The notes: a model not told the origin generated them from the sequence alone. Numbered from the stretch's first letter, positions 52,731 through 62,651 are shown. The stretch is DNA of 64,000 nucleotides from BOG-908 sp963692875 (GCA_965198755.1 OZ240673.1:2666001-2730000); one strand, 5' to 3'. Numbers and translations are program-made.

Positions 52731-52858
52731 GCAAGCGCTTCTTTTTCGAGAAAAAGAAGCAAAAAGCTTTTGTTACAGCTGTCGCGGGCTCTCCTCAGAC
52801 GAGCGCCCAAGAGAACAAAAGTTTTTGGCTTCTTTTTTTCAAAAAAGAAGGCCTTGCT
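52731..52858. repeat. PHR copy, complete (type B left, type A right)
   Basis: Starts on the base after the SDR stop. Left arm with CGAG centre; the right end GGCCTTGCTA carries the TAG stop of the convergent GT90 gene. Confidence 0.92.
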
Positions 52859-55442
52859 ACTTGCCTAACCAGGCGCGCAACCGCTCCGCCGAGTCCGCCA
52901 CCACCGCCTCGAACGTCAGCGCCTCCGCGAACGCCCGGCCCGCCTGCCCAATCGCCTGCGCGTCGGTATCGTGCGCCTCCAGCCAGGCGACGAGCTCGTC
53001 GAGGTCCGACAGGTCCTCCTCGACTGGAACGAAGTGAACCCAGGGTTTCAGCCGGTCGTAGTACCACTGCTTGAACCCTTTCGGCGAGGCCACCTTCAGC
53101 ACGCAGGAGCCGCTGAGCAGGCCAGCGAACAGTGCGCTCCAGGCGTTCGAGTTGCCGTCGATCACCAGCAGCCATTTGTGGCCGAAAAACGCGCTGCGCG
53201 GCACCCGCCCGCGCATCAGCCCGGAGGCCTCGATGCGCGCGACCAGATGCGGCTCGTTGATTTGCACGATGTTGGAAATGCCGACATCGTAGCGATCGGC
53301 GATGGGCGACCGTGCGACGCGCGCGCACAAATCCAGCCGCGGCAGCCACGTGAGGTCGTCGGGCGCCTCCGGGCCTGGCGGCGCGTGGCGATGCTGGCCG
53401 GTAGTGGCACCGCGCCAGAAGACACGCGGCACGCGCTTCTGCCAGGGCCGGTCGTGCAGCGCGGCCTCGCGCCGCAGGTCCTCGTAGCCGCCGGAGCCGA
53501 TGAAGTCCTGGTCGGGCAGCAGGCAGGCGCCCGGCCGGGCCGAGCAGAAGCAGGCGCTGCGCTCGGCGTAGCCGGTGTCGTCCACTTCCAGAACGAAGCT
53601 CGTGTCGGGCACCGGGCCGTCCGTCAGCAGCGCGTTCATCACGTAGACCGCCGCGAGCGCACGTTGCAGCCAGTACCGAACCCGGTCCGGCTCGGCCAAG
53701 CCAACCTGCAGCCTTGCCCGGTTGCCGGCAAAGGTCACCAGCAGGGTGCCGCCGCCAAGCCTGGCGCGGGCCTGCCCGGGATCGAACGCGCTAAACTCGA
53801 ACCGCCGCGCCAGGCCGGCGCGGCTGAGGAAGCGGTGCAGCGCCATGTTGCCGAGGTGGACGACCGGCGGCACTACGCCGCTTGCCGGCGGCTTGACGTG
53901 CTCGGACGCCTCCTTGCCGAACCGGTGGTAGGCGCCGTGCAAGGCCGCACGGTGCCGTGTGGCGGCGGCCTTGGCCGTGTTGGCGAGGCTGGCGTGGGCA
54001 CGCACCAGCCTCGCGAGCGACAGCTCGTCTGCCGTGTCCTCGAAACGTTCGCCCCAGAGCTGCGAGACCGGCCGCATCGTGTACTGCACGTGCGCGCCGT
54101 GGCGGGCGGTGACGTCCAGCAAGGCAAACAGCCGCCGCCTGTCCGGCGCGTCCACCAGCACCTGCAGCAGCACACCCTCGGGCATCGCGGCGTCCAGCAG
54201 CCGCGCTGTCTCGCCGAACTCGGCAGCCTGGTCGGTGCCGCGGAGCTGCACGAACAGCTTCGGGCCCGGCTGCGCCGCCAGGTCGCGGAAGCGGTCCAGG
54301 CAGGCGTGCAGGTAGCGCAGCCCCCCCGGCCGCGTCGGATCGCTATGGTTGAACACGCGGCCGACGCCGTAGGCATCACGGTAGGCGAGGTGGTCGGCGC
54401 CTTCGTCGGGTTCGCCGTGGTTGCCCTGGCCGGTCAGACCGACATGCTGGGCGGGGTCCGCCAGCAAGGCGAAGTCCGTCTCGATGCAGTGCCGCACCAT
54501 CGCCGGCGTGGTGGACAGCCAGTCGAACGGCATCGGCACCTGGCTAACGCCGCACCTGCGCAGCACAGTGGCGACGATGCAGGTAGTGCCGAGGCTCACC
54601 ACCGGGCAGAGCGGTCCGGCCTCTGCCGCGGCTAGCCTTGCTGCCTCAAGCTGGCTGGCGCGGGCCAGGGCCACCTGACGCTCCAGCAGATCCTCCAGTG
54701 CCGCCGGGCCGCCGTGGTCCAGCAGGAACGCCACGTCTCGGTCGAAGGTGGGCTGGCTGGGCTCGTGGCCGTGCACCCCGCGGTGGGCGGCCAGCGCCAG
54801 CATCTCCGCCACACGGCGGGCGCGCACCGGCCAGATTTCGGTCGCCAGCAAGGCGCTGCTGCGCGGCCCGGCGGCCACCAGTTCCACGGTTGCGTCCTCG
54901 CCGGGGATGCTGAAGGCGTTCGACGGCGCCGCGAGGCCTGGGTCGGGTGTCGGGTCGGCTTGCCGGCCGAGCGGCATGAAGCGCAGCAGGTCCAGCCGGG
55001 CGTCACCCCAGTGCAGCACGAAGCCGTCAGCCAGGCGCACGCTGTCGCGCGGGACCACGCGCCTGGTGTCGCGCACCAGCCAGCGCCGGCCGACGATGTG
55101 GGACAGGTCGCCGGCCTGGCGTGGCGTCATCGGCAGGAAGCTCTCCCACTGGTTGACCTCCTGCCGGTTGAACAGCGCCTCCGTGCGGCCGCGCTCGGCG
55201 CAGAGGCAGTCCGCGGCGCGCGACAGCGAGACGCCGCGCCCGAGGCGGGCGGGGCGAATAAGCAGCGTGCCGAGTTCGCCGGCGTCCACAGGGACGCCGT
55301 CGGCCGGCAGGTCACGCCAGTCGTACGGCACGGCAAGGTCGAGGGGGGTGCACTGCAAGTCGGTGATCGGCAGGGGCATGTGCACGAGGCCGCCGTCGGC
55401 GCGGAGGCAGACGATTGTGCCGTGCCAGGTCAGGAGCAGCAT
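52857..55442 (-). CDS. Fusion of DUF1796 and GT90 (CAP10-like) glycosyltransferase domains
   Basis: 861 aa. About residues 1-280 are an unrecognised N-terminal region (LLLTWHGTIVCLRADGGLVH). About 280-450 resemble DUF1796 putative cysteine peptidases: VVSLGTTCIVATVLRRCGVS and MPFDWLSTTPAMVRHCIETD. The C-terminal ~350 residues are a GT90 domain: RVFWRGATTGQHRH, RYDVGISNIVQIN, FFGHKWLLVIDGNSNAWSAL then FAGLLSGSCVLKV, and QWYYDRLKPWVHFVPVEEDL. GT90 enzymes transfer xylose or glucose in capsule or protein glycosylation. The ATG at 55442 precedes the N-terminal domain. No other polysaccharide gene is adjacent. Its stop lies at the edge of a PHR. Confidence 0.8.
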   Translation of the reverse strand: MLLLTWHGTIVCLRADGGLVHMPLPITDLQCTPLDLAVPYDWRDLPADGVPVDAGELGTLLIRPARLGRGVSLSRAADCLCAERGRTEALFNRQEVNQWESFLPMTPRQAGDLSHIVGRRWLVRDTRRVVPRDSVRLADGFVLHWGDARLDLLRFMPLGRQADPTPDPGLAAPSNAFSIPGEDATVELVAAGPRSSALLATEIWPVRARRVAEMLALAAHRGVHGHEPSQPTFDRDVAFLLDHGGPAALEDLLERQVALARASQLEAARLAAAEAGPLCPVVSLGTTCIVATVLRRCGVSQVPMPFDWLSTTPAMVRHCIETDFALLADPAQHVGLTGQGNHGEPDEGADHLAYRDAYGVGRVFNHSDPTRPGGLRYLHACLDRFRDLAAQPGPKLFVQLRGTDQAAEFGETARLLDAAMPEGVLLQVLVDAPDRRRLFALLDVTARHGAHVQYTMRPVSQLWGERFEDTADELSLARLVRAHASLANTAKAAATRHRAALHGAYHRFGKEASEHVKPPASGVVPPVVHLGNMALHRFLSRAGLARRFEFSAFDPGQARARLGGGTLLVTFAGNRARLQVGLAEPDRVRYWLQRALAAVYVMNALLTDGPVPDTSFVLEVDDTGYAERSACFCSARPGACLLPDQDFIGSGGYEDLRREAALHDRPWQKRVPRVFWRGATTGQHRHAPPGPEAPDDLTWLPRLDLCARVARSPIADRYDVGISNIVQINEPHLVARIEASGLMRGRVPRSAFFGHKWLLVIDGNSNAWSALFAGLLSGSCVLKVASPKGFKQWYYDRLKPWVHFVPVEEDLSDLDELVAWLEAHDTDAQAIGQAGRAFAEALTFEAVVADSAERLRAWLGK

Positions 55443-55450
55443 GGCGCCGT

Positions 55451-55585
55451 TAAGGCCTTCTTTTTTGAAAAAATGAAGCAAAAAACTTTCGTCGCGACTG
55501 TCGCGGCCCCCCCCGCCCCACGCGCCCAAAGAAACAAAAGTTTTTTGGTTCTTTTTTTCAAAAAAGAACCGCTTCCTTGCTTGCT
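55451..55585. repeat. PHR copy, complete (two type A arms)
   Basis: TAAGGCCTTC arm with one mismatch (AAAAAATGAAG), CGACTGTCGCGGCCCCCCCC, then a GTTC/GAAC right arm ending CGCTTCCTTGCTTGC. It separates the divergent GT90 and eno genes, so it lies in both promoter regions. Confidence 0.9.
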
Positions 55586-55624
55586 TTTTGGCTGTTACCG
55601 CACCCCCAACCAGGAGCGAACCCC

Positions 55625-56902
<1,278 letters not shown>

Positions 56903-56970
56903 TCGTACAGGTTGCAACCGTGTGGGCGGCCGCTCGTTATCTCGGACAGGACATCAACGAGGAGGACCAC

Positions 56971-57156
56971 ATGGTTGACGAGAACCGCGTTTCCGGTGCG
57001 CTGAACCAGGCCGGTGGCGCCATCAAGGAAGGCTTCGGCAAGCTGACCGGCGACAAGAAGACCGAGGCTGAAGGCGCAGCCCAAAAGACCGGCGGCAAGG
57101 TCGAGAACGCAGTCGGCGGCGCAAAGGATTCGGTCCGCGACGCATTGGACAAGTAA
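56971..57156 (+). CDS. CsbD family stress-response protein
   Basis: 61 aa, hydrophilic. NRVSGALNQAGGAIKEGFGK then LTGDKK is the CsbD signature, followed by an Ala/Gly/Lys helix (AEGAAQKTGGKVENAVGGAK). CsbD-like proteins are abundant stress proteins (sigmaB-dependent in Bacillus) without a known activity. Start ATG at 56971 with a strong GAGGAGG ribosome-binding site. A canonical terminator follows. Confidence 0.93.
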   Translation: MVDENRVSGALNQAGGAIKEGFGKLTGDKKTEAEGAAQKTGGKVENAVGGAKDSVRDALDK

Positions 57157-57173
57157 GTCCGGCCTTCAAAGAT

Positions 57174-57209
57174 AGGGCCTCCCTGGTGACGGGGAGGCCC
57201 TTTTTGTTT
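57174..57209 (+). terminator. Rho-independent terminator after csbD
   Basis: GGGCCTCCC, loop TGGTGAC, GGGGAGGCCC, then TTTTTGTTT. A classical GC-rich stem with T tract. Confidence 0.9.
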
Positions 57210-57236
57210 GGTGGCTGCGCTTTGTTGATCTGTGGC

Positions 57237-57387
57237 GAAGCAAGGCCTTCTTTTTCGAGAAAAAGAAGCAAGAAGCTTTTGTCCCGGCTGTCGCGGACCG
57301 CTGAAACACTACGTCGCCCCACGGCAAAGCTCACGAGAACGAAAGTTTTTTGGTTCTTTTTTTCAAAAAAGAACTGCTTGCCTTGCC
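57237..57387. repeat. PHR copy, complete (type B left, type A right)
   Basis: Follows the canonical csbD terminator by ~28 bp. The spacer has GGCTGTCGCGGACCGCTGAA then ACACTA. The right arm ends GAACTGCTTGCCTTGCC. Confidence 0.92.
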
Positions 57388-57438
57388 CTCCCGCGTCCGC
57401 CATATGCCAAGCGTCGGCGCTAAGCCGGCAAATTCACA

Positions 57439-57499
57439 CGCGGGGCACTTTCCTGGGGTTCCACCCCAAGCAAGCCGGTGCCGAGAGGCGACCCCCGCG
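57439..57499 (+). ncRNA. Structured 5' leader of rpsB, candidate autoregulatory RNA
   Basis: A closing stem CGCGGGG (57439-57445) with CCCCGCG (57493-57499) encloses a hairpin TGGGG-TTCCA-CCCCA (57454-57468) and a second GCC..GGC hairpin. It ends 38 nt before the rpsB start. S2 is known to autoregulate rpsB-tsf in other bacteria; this fold was found by eye only. Confidence 0.45.
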
Positions 57500-57537
57500 G
57501 AGGCTCAACCGGACTTACAAGGAAAGGACCGCCAACC

Positions 57538-58425
57538 ATGGCGATGCCCGATTTTTCTCTGCGACAGCTCCTCGAGGCCGGCGTGCATTTCGGCCACCAC
57601 ACCCGCCGCTGGAACCCGCGCATGTCGCCGTACCTGTTCGGCATACGCAACCAGGTCCACATCATCGACCTGCAGCAGACCGTGCCGATGCTGGACCGTG
57701 CGCTGCGTGCGGTGCGCGACAGCACGGCGGCCGGCGGCCGCGTGCTGTTCGTCGGCACCAAGCGGGCAGCCGCGGAATACGTGGCCGACTCCGCCAAGAA
57801 GTGCGGCCAGTACTACGTCAACCACCGCTGGCTGGGCGGCATGCTGACCAACTGGAAGACCATCACCGGCAGCATCAAGCGCCTGCGCCAGATCGACGAG
57901 ATGCTGGGCGGCGACATCCAGGGCCTCACCAAGAAAGAGGTGCTCGAGATGACGCGCGACCGCGACAAGCTGGAGCGCTCGCTGGGCGGCATCAAGGAGA
58001 TGGGCGGGCTGCCGGACATCCTGTTCATCATCGACACCAACAAGGAGAAGCTGGCGGTCGAGGAGGCCAACAAGCTGGGCATCCCGGTCATCGCCGTGCT
58101 GGACAGCAACTCCGACCCCGAGGGCATTACCTTTCCGATCCCCGGCAACGACGACGCCATCCGCGCCATCACGCTGTATTGCGACCTGATCGCCGGCGCC
58201 GTGCTCGACGGCATCAGCGCCGAGATGCAGGCCAGCGGCCAGGACCTCGGCGCCATTGAGGAGCTGCCGGAGGCGCTGCTGCCGACGCCAGTCTCGCCGA
58301 GCCACGAGCCGGCACCGCATCACGGTCTGGCCGAGGCTGAGGCCGAGCCGGACATCGCGTTGCCGGAGCTTGAGGCGGCGATGTCGGGTGCGGAGCCGGC
58401 GCAGCAGGCGGTCGAGAGCACCTAA
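57538..58425 (+). CDS. rpsB: 30S ribosomal protein S2
   Basis: 295 aa. Start MAMPDFSLRQLLEAGVHFGH, with HHTRRWNPRMSPYLFGIRNQ, VLFVGTKRAAAEYVADSA, YYVNHRWLGGMLTNWKTI, PDILFIIDTNKEKLAVEEAN and GIPVIAVLDSNSDPEGI. The C-terminal ~45 residues are an acidic Ala/Glu/Pro extension, common in alphaproteobacteria. ATG at 57538. First gene of the rpsB-tsf-pyrH-frr-uppS-cdsA-dxr order. A PHR lies in the rpsB-tsf gap. Confidence 0.98.
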   Translation: MAMPDFSLRQLLEAGVHFGHHTRRWNPRMSPYLFGIRNQVHIIDLQQTVPMLDRALRAVRDSTAAGGRVLFVGTKRAAAEYVADSAKKCGQYYVNHRWLGGMLTNWKTITGSIKRLRQIDEMLGGDIQGLTKKEVLEMTRDRDKLERSLGGIKEMGGLPDILFIIDTNKEKLAVEEANKLGIPVIAVLDSNSDPEGITFPIPGNDDAIRAITLYCDLIAGAVLDGISAEMQASGQDLGAIEELPEALLPTPVSPSHEPAPHHGLAEAEAEPDIALPELEAAMSGAEPAQQAVEST

Positions 58426-58426
58426 A

Positions 58427-58590
58427 TCAAGCAAGGCCTTCTTTTTTGAAAAAAAGAAGCAAAAAACTTTTGGTCCTTGGCTGTTCCAGGTGTCTCGCTT
58501 TTTCCTGAGACGCACCGCTGTTGCCGAGAGCCAGGGAATAAAAGTTTTTTGGTCCTTTTTTTCAAAAAAGGACTGCTTGCTTTGCTTGCC
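58427..58590. repeat. PHR copy, complete (two type A arms; CTTC and GTCC stems)
   Basis: Starts 1 bp after the rpsB stop. The spacer differs from the usual one: GGTGTCTCG and CTGAGACGCACC form their own inverted repeat instead of CGCGACAGC. It lies inside the rpsB-tsf operon. Confidence 0.9.
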
Positions 58591-58683
58591 TGACCGCCGC
58601 CGTAAGCGCTGTCTTTTGAATTGTAACCGATAGGAGCCGGGCGTTAAGCCACCCCGGACCCGCGACCACCGGAGACCACCGAA

Positions 58684-59595
58684 ATGGCCGAGATCACCGC
58701 CAGCCTCGTGAAGACTCTGCGCGAGCAGACCGGCGCCGGCATGATGGACTGCAAGCGCGCGCTGACCGAGACGGACGGCGACCTGGACGGCGCGGTGGAC
58801 TGGCTGCGCAAGAAGGGGCTGAGCCAGGCGGCCAAGAAGTCCGGCCGCGTCGCCGCCGAGGGGCTGGTGGGCGTGCACTCGGCGAAGAACCGCGCCGCCA
58901 TGGTGGAGGTGAACGCAGAAACCGACTTCGTCGCCCGCAACGAGACGTTCCAGGCCTTTGTCGAGACGCTGTGCCGCGTGGCACTCGACGTGGGCGAGGA
59001 CGTGGACACCCTGCGCGCGGCGCCGTTTCCCGGCGGCACGCGCAACGTCGGCGAGGAGCTGACCCACATGGTCGCCACCATCGGCGAGAACATGACAATC
59101 CGCCGTGCCCGCGTGCTGCACGTGCCGTCCGGCGTGGTGGCCACCTACATGCACAATGCGTTGAAGCCCGGCCTGGGCAAGATTGGCGTGCTGGTGGCGC
59201 TGGAAGCTGACAACGAGCTGGACGCGCTGGAAGTGCTGGGCCGGCAGATCGGCATGCACGTGGCGGCGACCCGCCCGGACGCCTTGGACGTGGACGCGGT
59301 GGACCCGGCGGCGCTGGACCGCGAGCGCGCCGTGCTGAGCGACCAGGCGCGCGCGTCCGGCAAGCCGGAGCCGATCATCGAGAAGATGGTGGAAGGCCGC
59401 ATCCGCAAGTACTACGAGGAAGTGGTGCTGCTGGAGCAGGTGTGGGTGCATGACGGCGAGAGCCGGGTGCGCGCCGTGGTGTCCAAGGCCGGCGGCAAGC
59501 TGGCGGCGTTCGAGCGTTTCGCGCTGGGCGAAGGCATCGACAAGCCGACCGGCGGGGATTTTGCAGCGGAAGTTGCGGCGGTGGCTGGGGTTTAG
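58684..59595 (+). CDS. tsf: Elongation factor Ts
   Basis: 303 aa. Guanine-nucleotide exchange factor of EF-Tu. LVKTLREQTGAGMMDCKRAL with the TGAGMMDCK signature, the AAEGLVGVH segment, VEVNAETDFVARNETFQAFV and the C-terminal KYYEEVVLLEQVWVHD are typical. ATG at 58684. Confidence 0.98.
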   Translation: MAEITASLVKTLREQTGAGMMDCKRALTETDGDLDGAVDWLRKKGLSQAAKKSGRVAAEGLVGVHSAKNRAAMVEVNAETDFVARNETFQAFVETLCRVALDVGEDVDTLRAAPFPGGTRNVGEELTHMVATIGENMTIRRARVLHVPSGVVATYMHNALKPGLGKIGVLVALEADNELDALEVLGRQIGMHVAATRPDALDVDAVDPAALDRERAVLSDQARASGKPEPIIEKMVEGRIRKYYEEVVLLEQVWVHDGESRVRAVVSKAGGKLAAFERFALGEGIDKPTGGDFAAEVAAVAGV

Positions 59596-59612
59596 GCGGA
59601 GAAAGTTAGCGT

Positions 59613-59644
59613 CGACCACGAAGGCATAGAGGGCACAAAGAAGG
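59613..59644. repeat. ACCACGAAGGC-type repeat, forward
   Basis: GACCACGAAGGCATAGAGGGC then ACAAAGAAGG, 18 bp after tsf. Related copies: 60048-60070 (inverted) and 62549-62578. Confidence 0.65.
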
Positions 59645-59703
59645 TCTTCATACTGGACTTCTTGGTCGATTACCGGTGCTGTTTGATGACGTGGGCAAGC
59701 AGG

Positions 59704-59905
59704 TAATACCAACCGCCTGGAGGATGACCGGTCCGAAGCAAGCAAGGCCTTCTTTTTTGAAAAAAAGAAGCAAAAAACTTTTGTCTCCGCTGTCGCGGGC
59801 CTATCCGGAGAGCGCGCGACAGCGGAGTCAAAAGTTTTTTGGTCCTTTTTTTCAAAAAAGGACTGCTTGCTTTCTGTAAGTGAGCATACCAGCCAGCTGG
59901 TATAA
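59704..59905. mobile_element. 202-bp inverted-repeat element enclosing a PHR (second copy)
   Basis: Ends TAATACCAACCGCC and CCAGCTGGTATAA; same length as 25185-25386. The enclosed PHR (59736-59874) has near-identical arms and the palindromic spacer (CTCCGCTGTCGCGGGC / GCGCGCGACAGCGGAGTC). The outer ~30 bp on each side differ from the first copy except at the tips. Confidence 0.78.
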
Positions 59906-60047
59906 ATTACTGAGCGCTCGCGGCACGGCTAGCAAAGTGACCGCTTGGGTCTCTGGCTGCCATGCGGGTCGCCGCTGCCGTGTAAAGAGAGTGCCCCCGA
60001 CGCCCGGACTGGTGTGCAACGGTCGACACTCTCAAACGAGGACTCCC

Positions 60048-60070
60048 TCCTCCTTCGTGCCTTCGTGGTC
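60048..60070. repeat. ACCACGAAGGC-type repeat, inverted
   Basis: CCTCCTTCGTGCCTTCGTGG then TC, the reverse complement of GACCACGAAGGCACGAAGG. With 59613-59644 it brackets a ~460-bp block containing the 202-bp element. Confidence 0.65.
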
Positions 60071-60167
60071 AATCGTCCTTTGCTAAGCCGCAACGAGGCT
60101 TGCAACCGCCAGCCGCACGACAACCCCTTCCCCGAACCCGCCTCACCTCGTAGGTTCCGCGCGCCCC

Positions 60168-60902
60168 ATGGACGGACCCGCCATGACAACCGCCCACAAG
60201 CGCGTGCTGCTGAAAATCTCCGGCGAGGCCCTGATGGGCAAGCGCGAGTACGGCCTGGACACCGAGATGGTCGGCCGCATCGCAGTCGACGTGGGCGACG
60301 TGGTGCGCATGGGCGTGGAAGTCTGCCTGGTCATCGGCGGCGGCAACATCTTCCGCGGCGTCTCTGCTGCGGCCAGCGGCATGGACCGCGCGCAGGCCGA
60401 CCACATGGGCATGCTGGCCACCGTGATGAACGCGCTCGCCATGCAGACCGCACTTGAGAAGCGCGCCACCCCCACCCGCGTACAGTCCGCCATCCCCATG
60501 GCCAGCGTCTGCGAGCCCTACATCCGCCGCCGCGCCGAACGCCACATGGAAAAAGGCCGCGTGGTGATATTCGCCGCCGGCACGGGCAACCCGTTCTTCA
60601 CCACCGACACCGCCGCCGCCCTGCGCGCCGCCGAGATGGGCTGCGACGCCCTGCTGAAAGGCACCCAGGTGGACGGCGTGTACTCCGCCGACCCCAGGCG
60701 CGACCCCGATGCCCGCCGCTACGACGAGCTGACCTACCTCGAAGTGCTCTCCCGCGACCTGGGCGTGATGGACGCTGCCGCCATTTCGCTGGCGCGCGAG
60801 AACAACCTGCCGATCATCGTCTTCAACATCCACGCGCCCGGCGCCTTTGCCGCGGTGATGCGTGGGGAGGGCGTGTTCACCCGTATCGTCGAGCCGGCGT
60901 GA
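60168..60902 (+). CDS. pyrH: Uridylate kinase
   Basis: 244 aa from 60168, or 239 aa from the ATG at 60183, which has GGACGGA upstream. Phosphorylates UMP. KRVLLKISGEALMG, EVCLVIGGGNIFRG, GMLATVMNALAMQTAL, VVIFAAGTGNPFFTTDTAAA, LLKGTQVDGVYSADPRRDP and MDAAAISLARENNLPIIVFN are all family-typical. Usual position after tsf, but separated from it by a 570-bp repeat-filled gap. Confidence 0.97.
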   Translation: MDGPAMTTAHKRVLLKISGEALMGKREYGLDTEMVGRIAVDVGDVVRMGVEVCLVIGGGNIFRGVSAAASGMDRAQADHMGMLATVMNALAMQTALEKRATPTRVQSAIPMASVCEPYIRRRAERHMEKGRVVIFAAGTGNPFFTTDTAAALRAAEMGCDALLKGTQVDGVYSADPRRDPDARRYDELTYLEVLSRDLGVMDAAAISLARENNLPIIVFNIHAPGAFAAVMRGEGVFTRIVEPA

Positions 60903-60909
60903 GAGGCTA

Positions 60910-61055
60910 GGCAAGCGGTTCTTTTTTGAAAAAAAGAACCAAAAAACTTTTGTTACCCGTAGGTGCGCCGGGTTGGATTGTGTCGTTTCAGCCGTCCGCG
61001 ACAGCCACAACAAAAGCTTTTTGCTTCTTTTTCTCGAAAAAGAAGGCCTTGCTTC
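60910..61055. repeat. PHR copy, complete (type A left, type B right)
   Basis: Left stem GTTC/GAAC; spacer GTGTCGTTTCAGCCGTCCG then CGACAGCCACAAC; right arm with CTCG centre ending GGCCTTGCTTCC. Between pyrH and frr. Confidence 0.92.
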
Positions 61056-61199
61056 CTGCCTTTTCGCCAACCGCCCATGCCGCCCGCTGTCCCCGGATTG
61101 ACGTGCAGGTTGTTACAGACCGAAACTGCCATCGTCGCCCGCCACCAGTTCGAACTCGCACCTCTGACGACCGACGCCTGACGCCCGGAGACTGATCAA

Positions 61200-61763
61200 G
61201 TGGCCGACCTCAACGCCCTCAAGGAAGACCTCACCCGCCGGATGGACGGCGCGCTGGAGACGCTGCGCCGCGACTTCGCCGGCCTGCGCACCGGCCGCGC
61301 CAGCCCCGGCCTGCTCGAGCCGGTGAAGGTTGAGGCCTACGGCAGCGAGGTCCCGATCACCCAGGTGGGCACCATCGGCGTGCCGGAGCCGCGCATGCTG
61401 ACGGTGCAGGTGTGGGACCGCAGCCTGGTGGGCGCCGTCGAACGCGCCATCCGCGACTCCGGCCTCGGCCTGAACCCCGGCGCGGACGGCCAGGTCGTGC
61501 GCGTACCCATCCCGCAGCTGACCGCCGAACGCCGTGTGGAGCTGGCCAAGGCAGCCGGCCGCTACGGCGAGAGCGCGCGCATCGCCGTGCGCGGCGTGCG
61601 GCGGGACGGCATGGACCAGACCAAGGCGGCCGAGAAGAAGCACGAGATCAGCGAGGACGACGTGAAGGGCTGGTCCGACGAGGTGCAGAAGCTCACCGAC
61701 AGCTACATCAAGCGCATCGACGACCAGCTCGCCGACAAAGAGCGCGAAATCAAGCAGGTCTGA
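61200..61763 (+). CDS. frr: Ribosome-recycling factor
   Basis: 187 aa from a GTG. Releases ribosomes after termination together with EF-G. LKEDLTRRMDGALETLRRDF, GLRTGRASPGLLEPVKVEAY, VQVWDRSLVGAVERAIRDSG and the C-terminal DDVKGWSDEVQKLTDSYIKR match the family. Six nt separate its stop from uppS. Confidence 0.98.
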   Translation: MADLNALKEDLTRRMDGALETLRRDFAGLRTGRASPGLLEPVKVEAYGSEVPITQVGTIGVPEPRMLTVQVWDRSLVGAVERAIRDSGLGLNPGADGQVVRVPIPQLTAERRVELAKAAGRYGESARIAVRGVRRDGMDQTKAAEKKHEISEDDVKGWSDEVQKLTDSYIKRIDDQLADKEREIKQV

Positions 61764-61769
61764 GGCAAA

Positions 61770-62537
61770 GTGGGCCTGCTGAAAACCGGGCCTGCCATCG
61801 CGGCACTTGCGCCGGGTGCAGCGGCCGCGCCCGGCGTCCGGCCGCGCCACGTCGCCATCATCATGGACGGCAACGGCCGCTGGGCCGCAGCGAGGCACCT
61901 GCCGCGGGTGGCCGGCCACCGCGCCGGCGCCCAGGCCGTCCGCCGCACTATCGAGGCGGCCATCCGCAACGACGTCGGCTGGCTGACCCTCTACGCCTTC
62001 AGCAGCGAGAACTGGCAGCGGCCGGAAGACGAGGTCACCGACCTCACCGGCCTGCTGCGCCACTACCTGCGCCACGAGGTGGCCGAACTGCACCGCGAAC
62101 GCGTCCGCCTGCGCGGCATCGGCGACCGCGCCCGCTTCGGCCCGGACATCGCCGGCGAGCTGGCCGAGGCGGAGCGCCTGACCGCCGGCAACACCCGGCT
62201 GAACCTGACGGTGGCACTGTCCTACGGCGGGCGCTCGGAAATCGTGGCGGCCGCGCGCGCCGTGGCCCAGGCGGCGGCGGCCGGAATGCTGGACCCGATG
62301 GCGCTGACCGAAAGCGCGTTCAGCAGCTTCCTCTTCACCGCCGGCATGCCGGACCCGGACCTGGTGATCCGCACCAGCGGTGAGCGGCGCGTGTCGAACT
62401 TCCTGCTGTGGCAGGCGGCCTACGCGGAGTACCTGTTTCCGGAGGTGCTGTGGCCGGACTTTAACGCGGCGCATTTCGAGAGCGCGCTGGCGGATTACGC
62501 GGGGCGGGACAGGCGGTACGGGGCGCGGCCTGAGTAG
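61770..62537 (+). CDS. uppS: Undecaprenyl diphosphate synthase
   Basis: 255 aa from a GTG. Makes C55-PP, the lipid carrier of peptidoglycan synthesis, by cis-prenyl transfer. The catalytic Asp is in VAIIMDGNGRWAAARHLPR; TLYAFSSENWQRP, LNLTVALSYGGRSEIV and PDLVIRTSGERRVSNFLLWQ are intact. The first ~25 residues are a variable Ala-rich extension. Confidence 0.97.
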   Translation: MGLLKTGPAIAALAPGAAAAPGVRPRHVAIIMDGNGRWAAARHLPRVAGHRAGAQAVRRTIEAAIRNDVGWLTLYAFSSENWQRPEDEVTDLTGLLRHYLRHEVAELHRERVRLRGIGDRARFGPDIAGELAEAERLTAGNTRLNLTVALSYGGRSEIVAAARAVAQAAAAGMLDPMALTESAFSSFLFTAGMPDPDLVIRTSGERRVSNFLLWQAAYAEYLFPEVLWPDFNAAHFESALADYAGRDRRYGARPE

Positions 62538-62548
62538 GCAAGAAGATT

Positions 62549-62578
62549 GACCACGGAGGCACGAAGGGCACGAAGAAG
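62549..62578. repeat. ACCACGAAGGC-type repeat, forward
   Basis: GACCACGGAGGCACGAAGGG then CACGAAGAAG, 11 bp after uppS. Confidence 0.65.
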
Positions 62579-62651
62579 AAAGGCGGTGGGTTGCTAGGCG
62601 ATCAGCGTGGCTGCTTGGTGTTATTCGTGCCTTGAATCGGACCGCTGCGAA

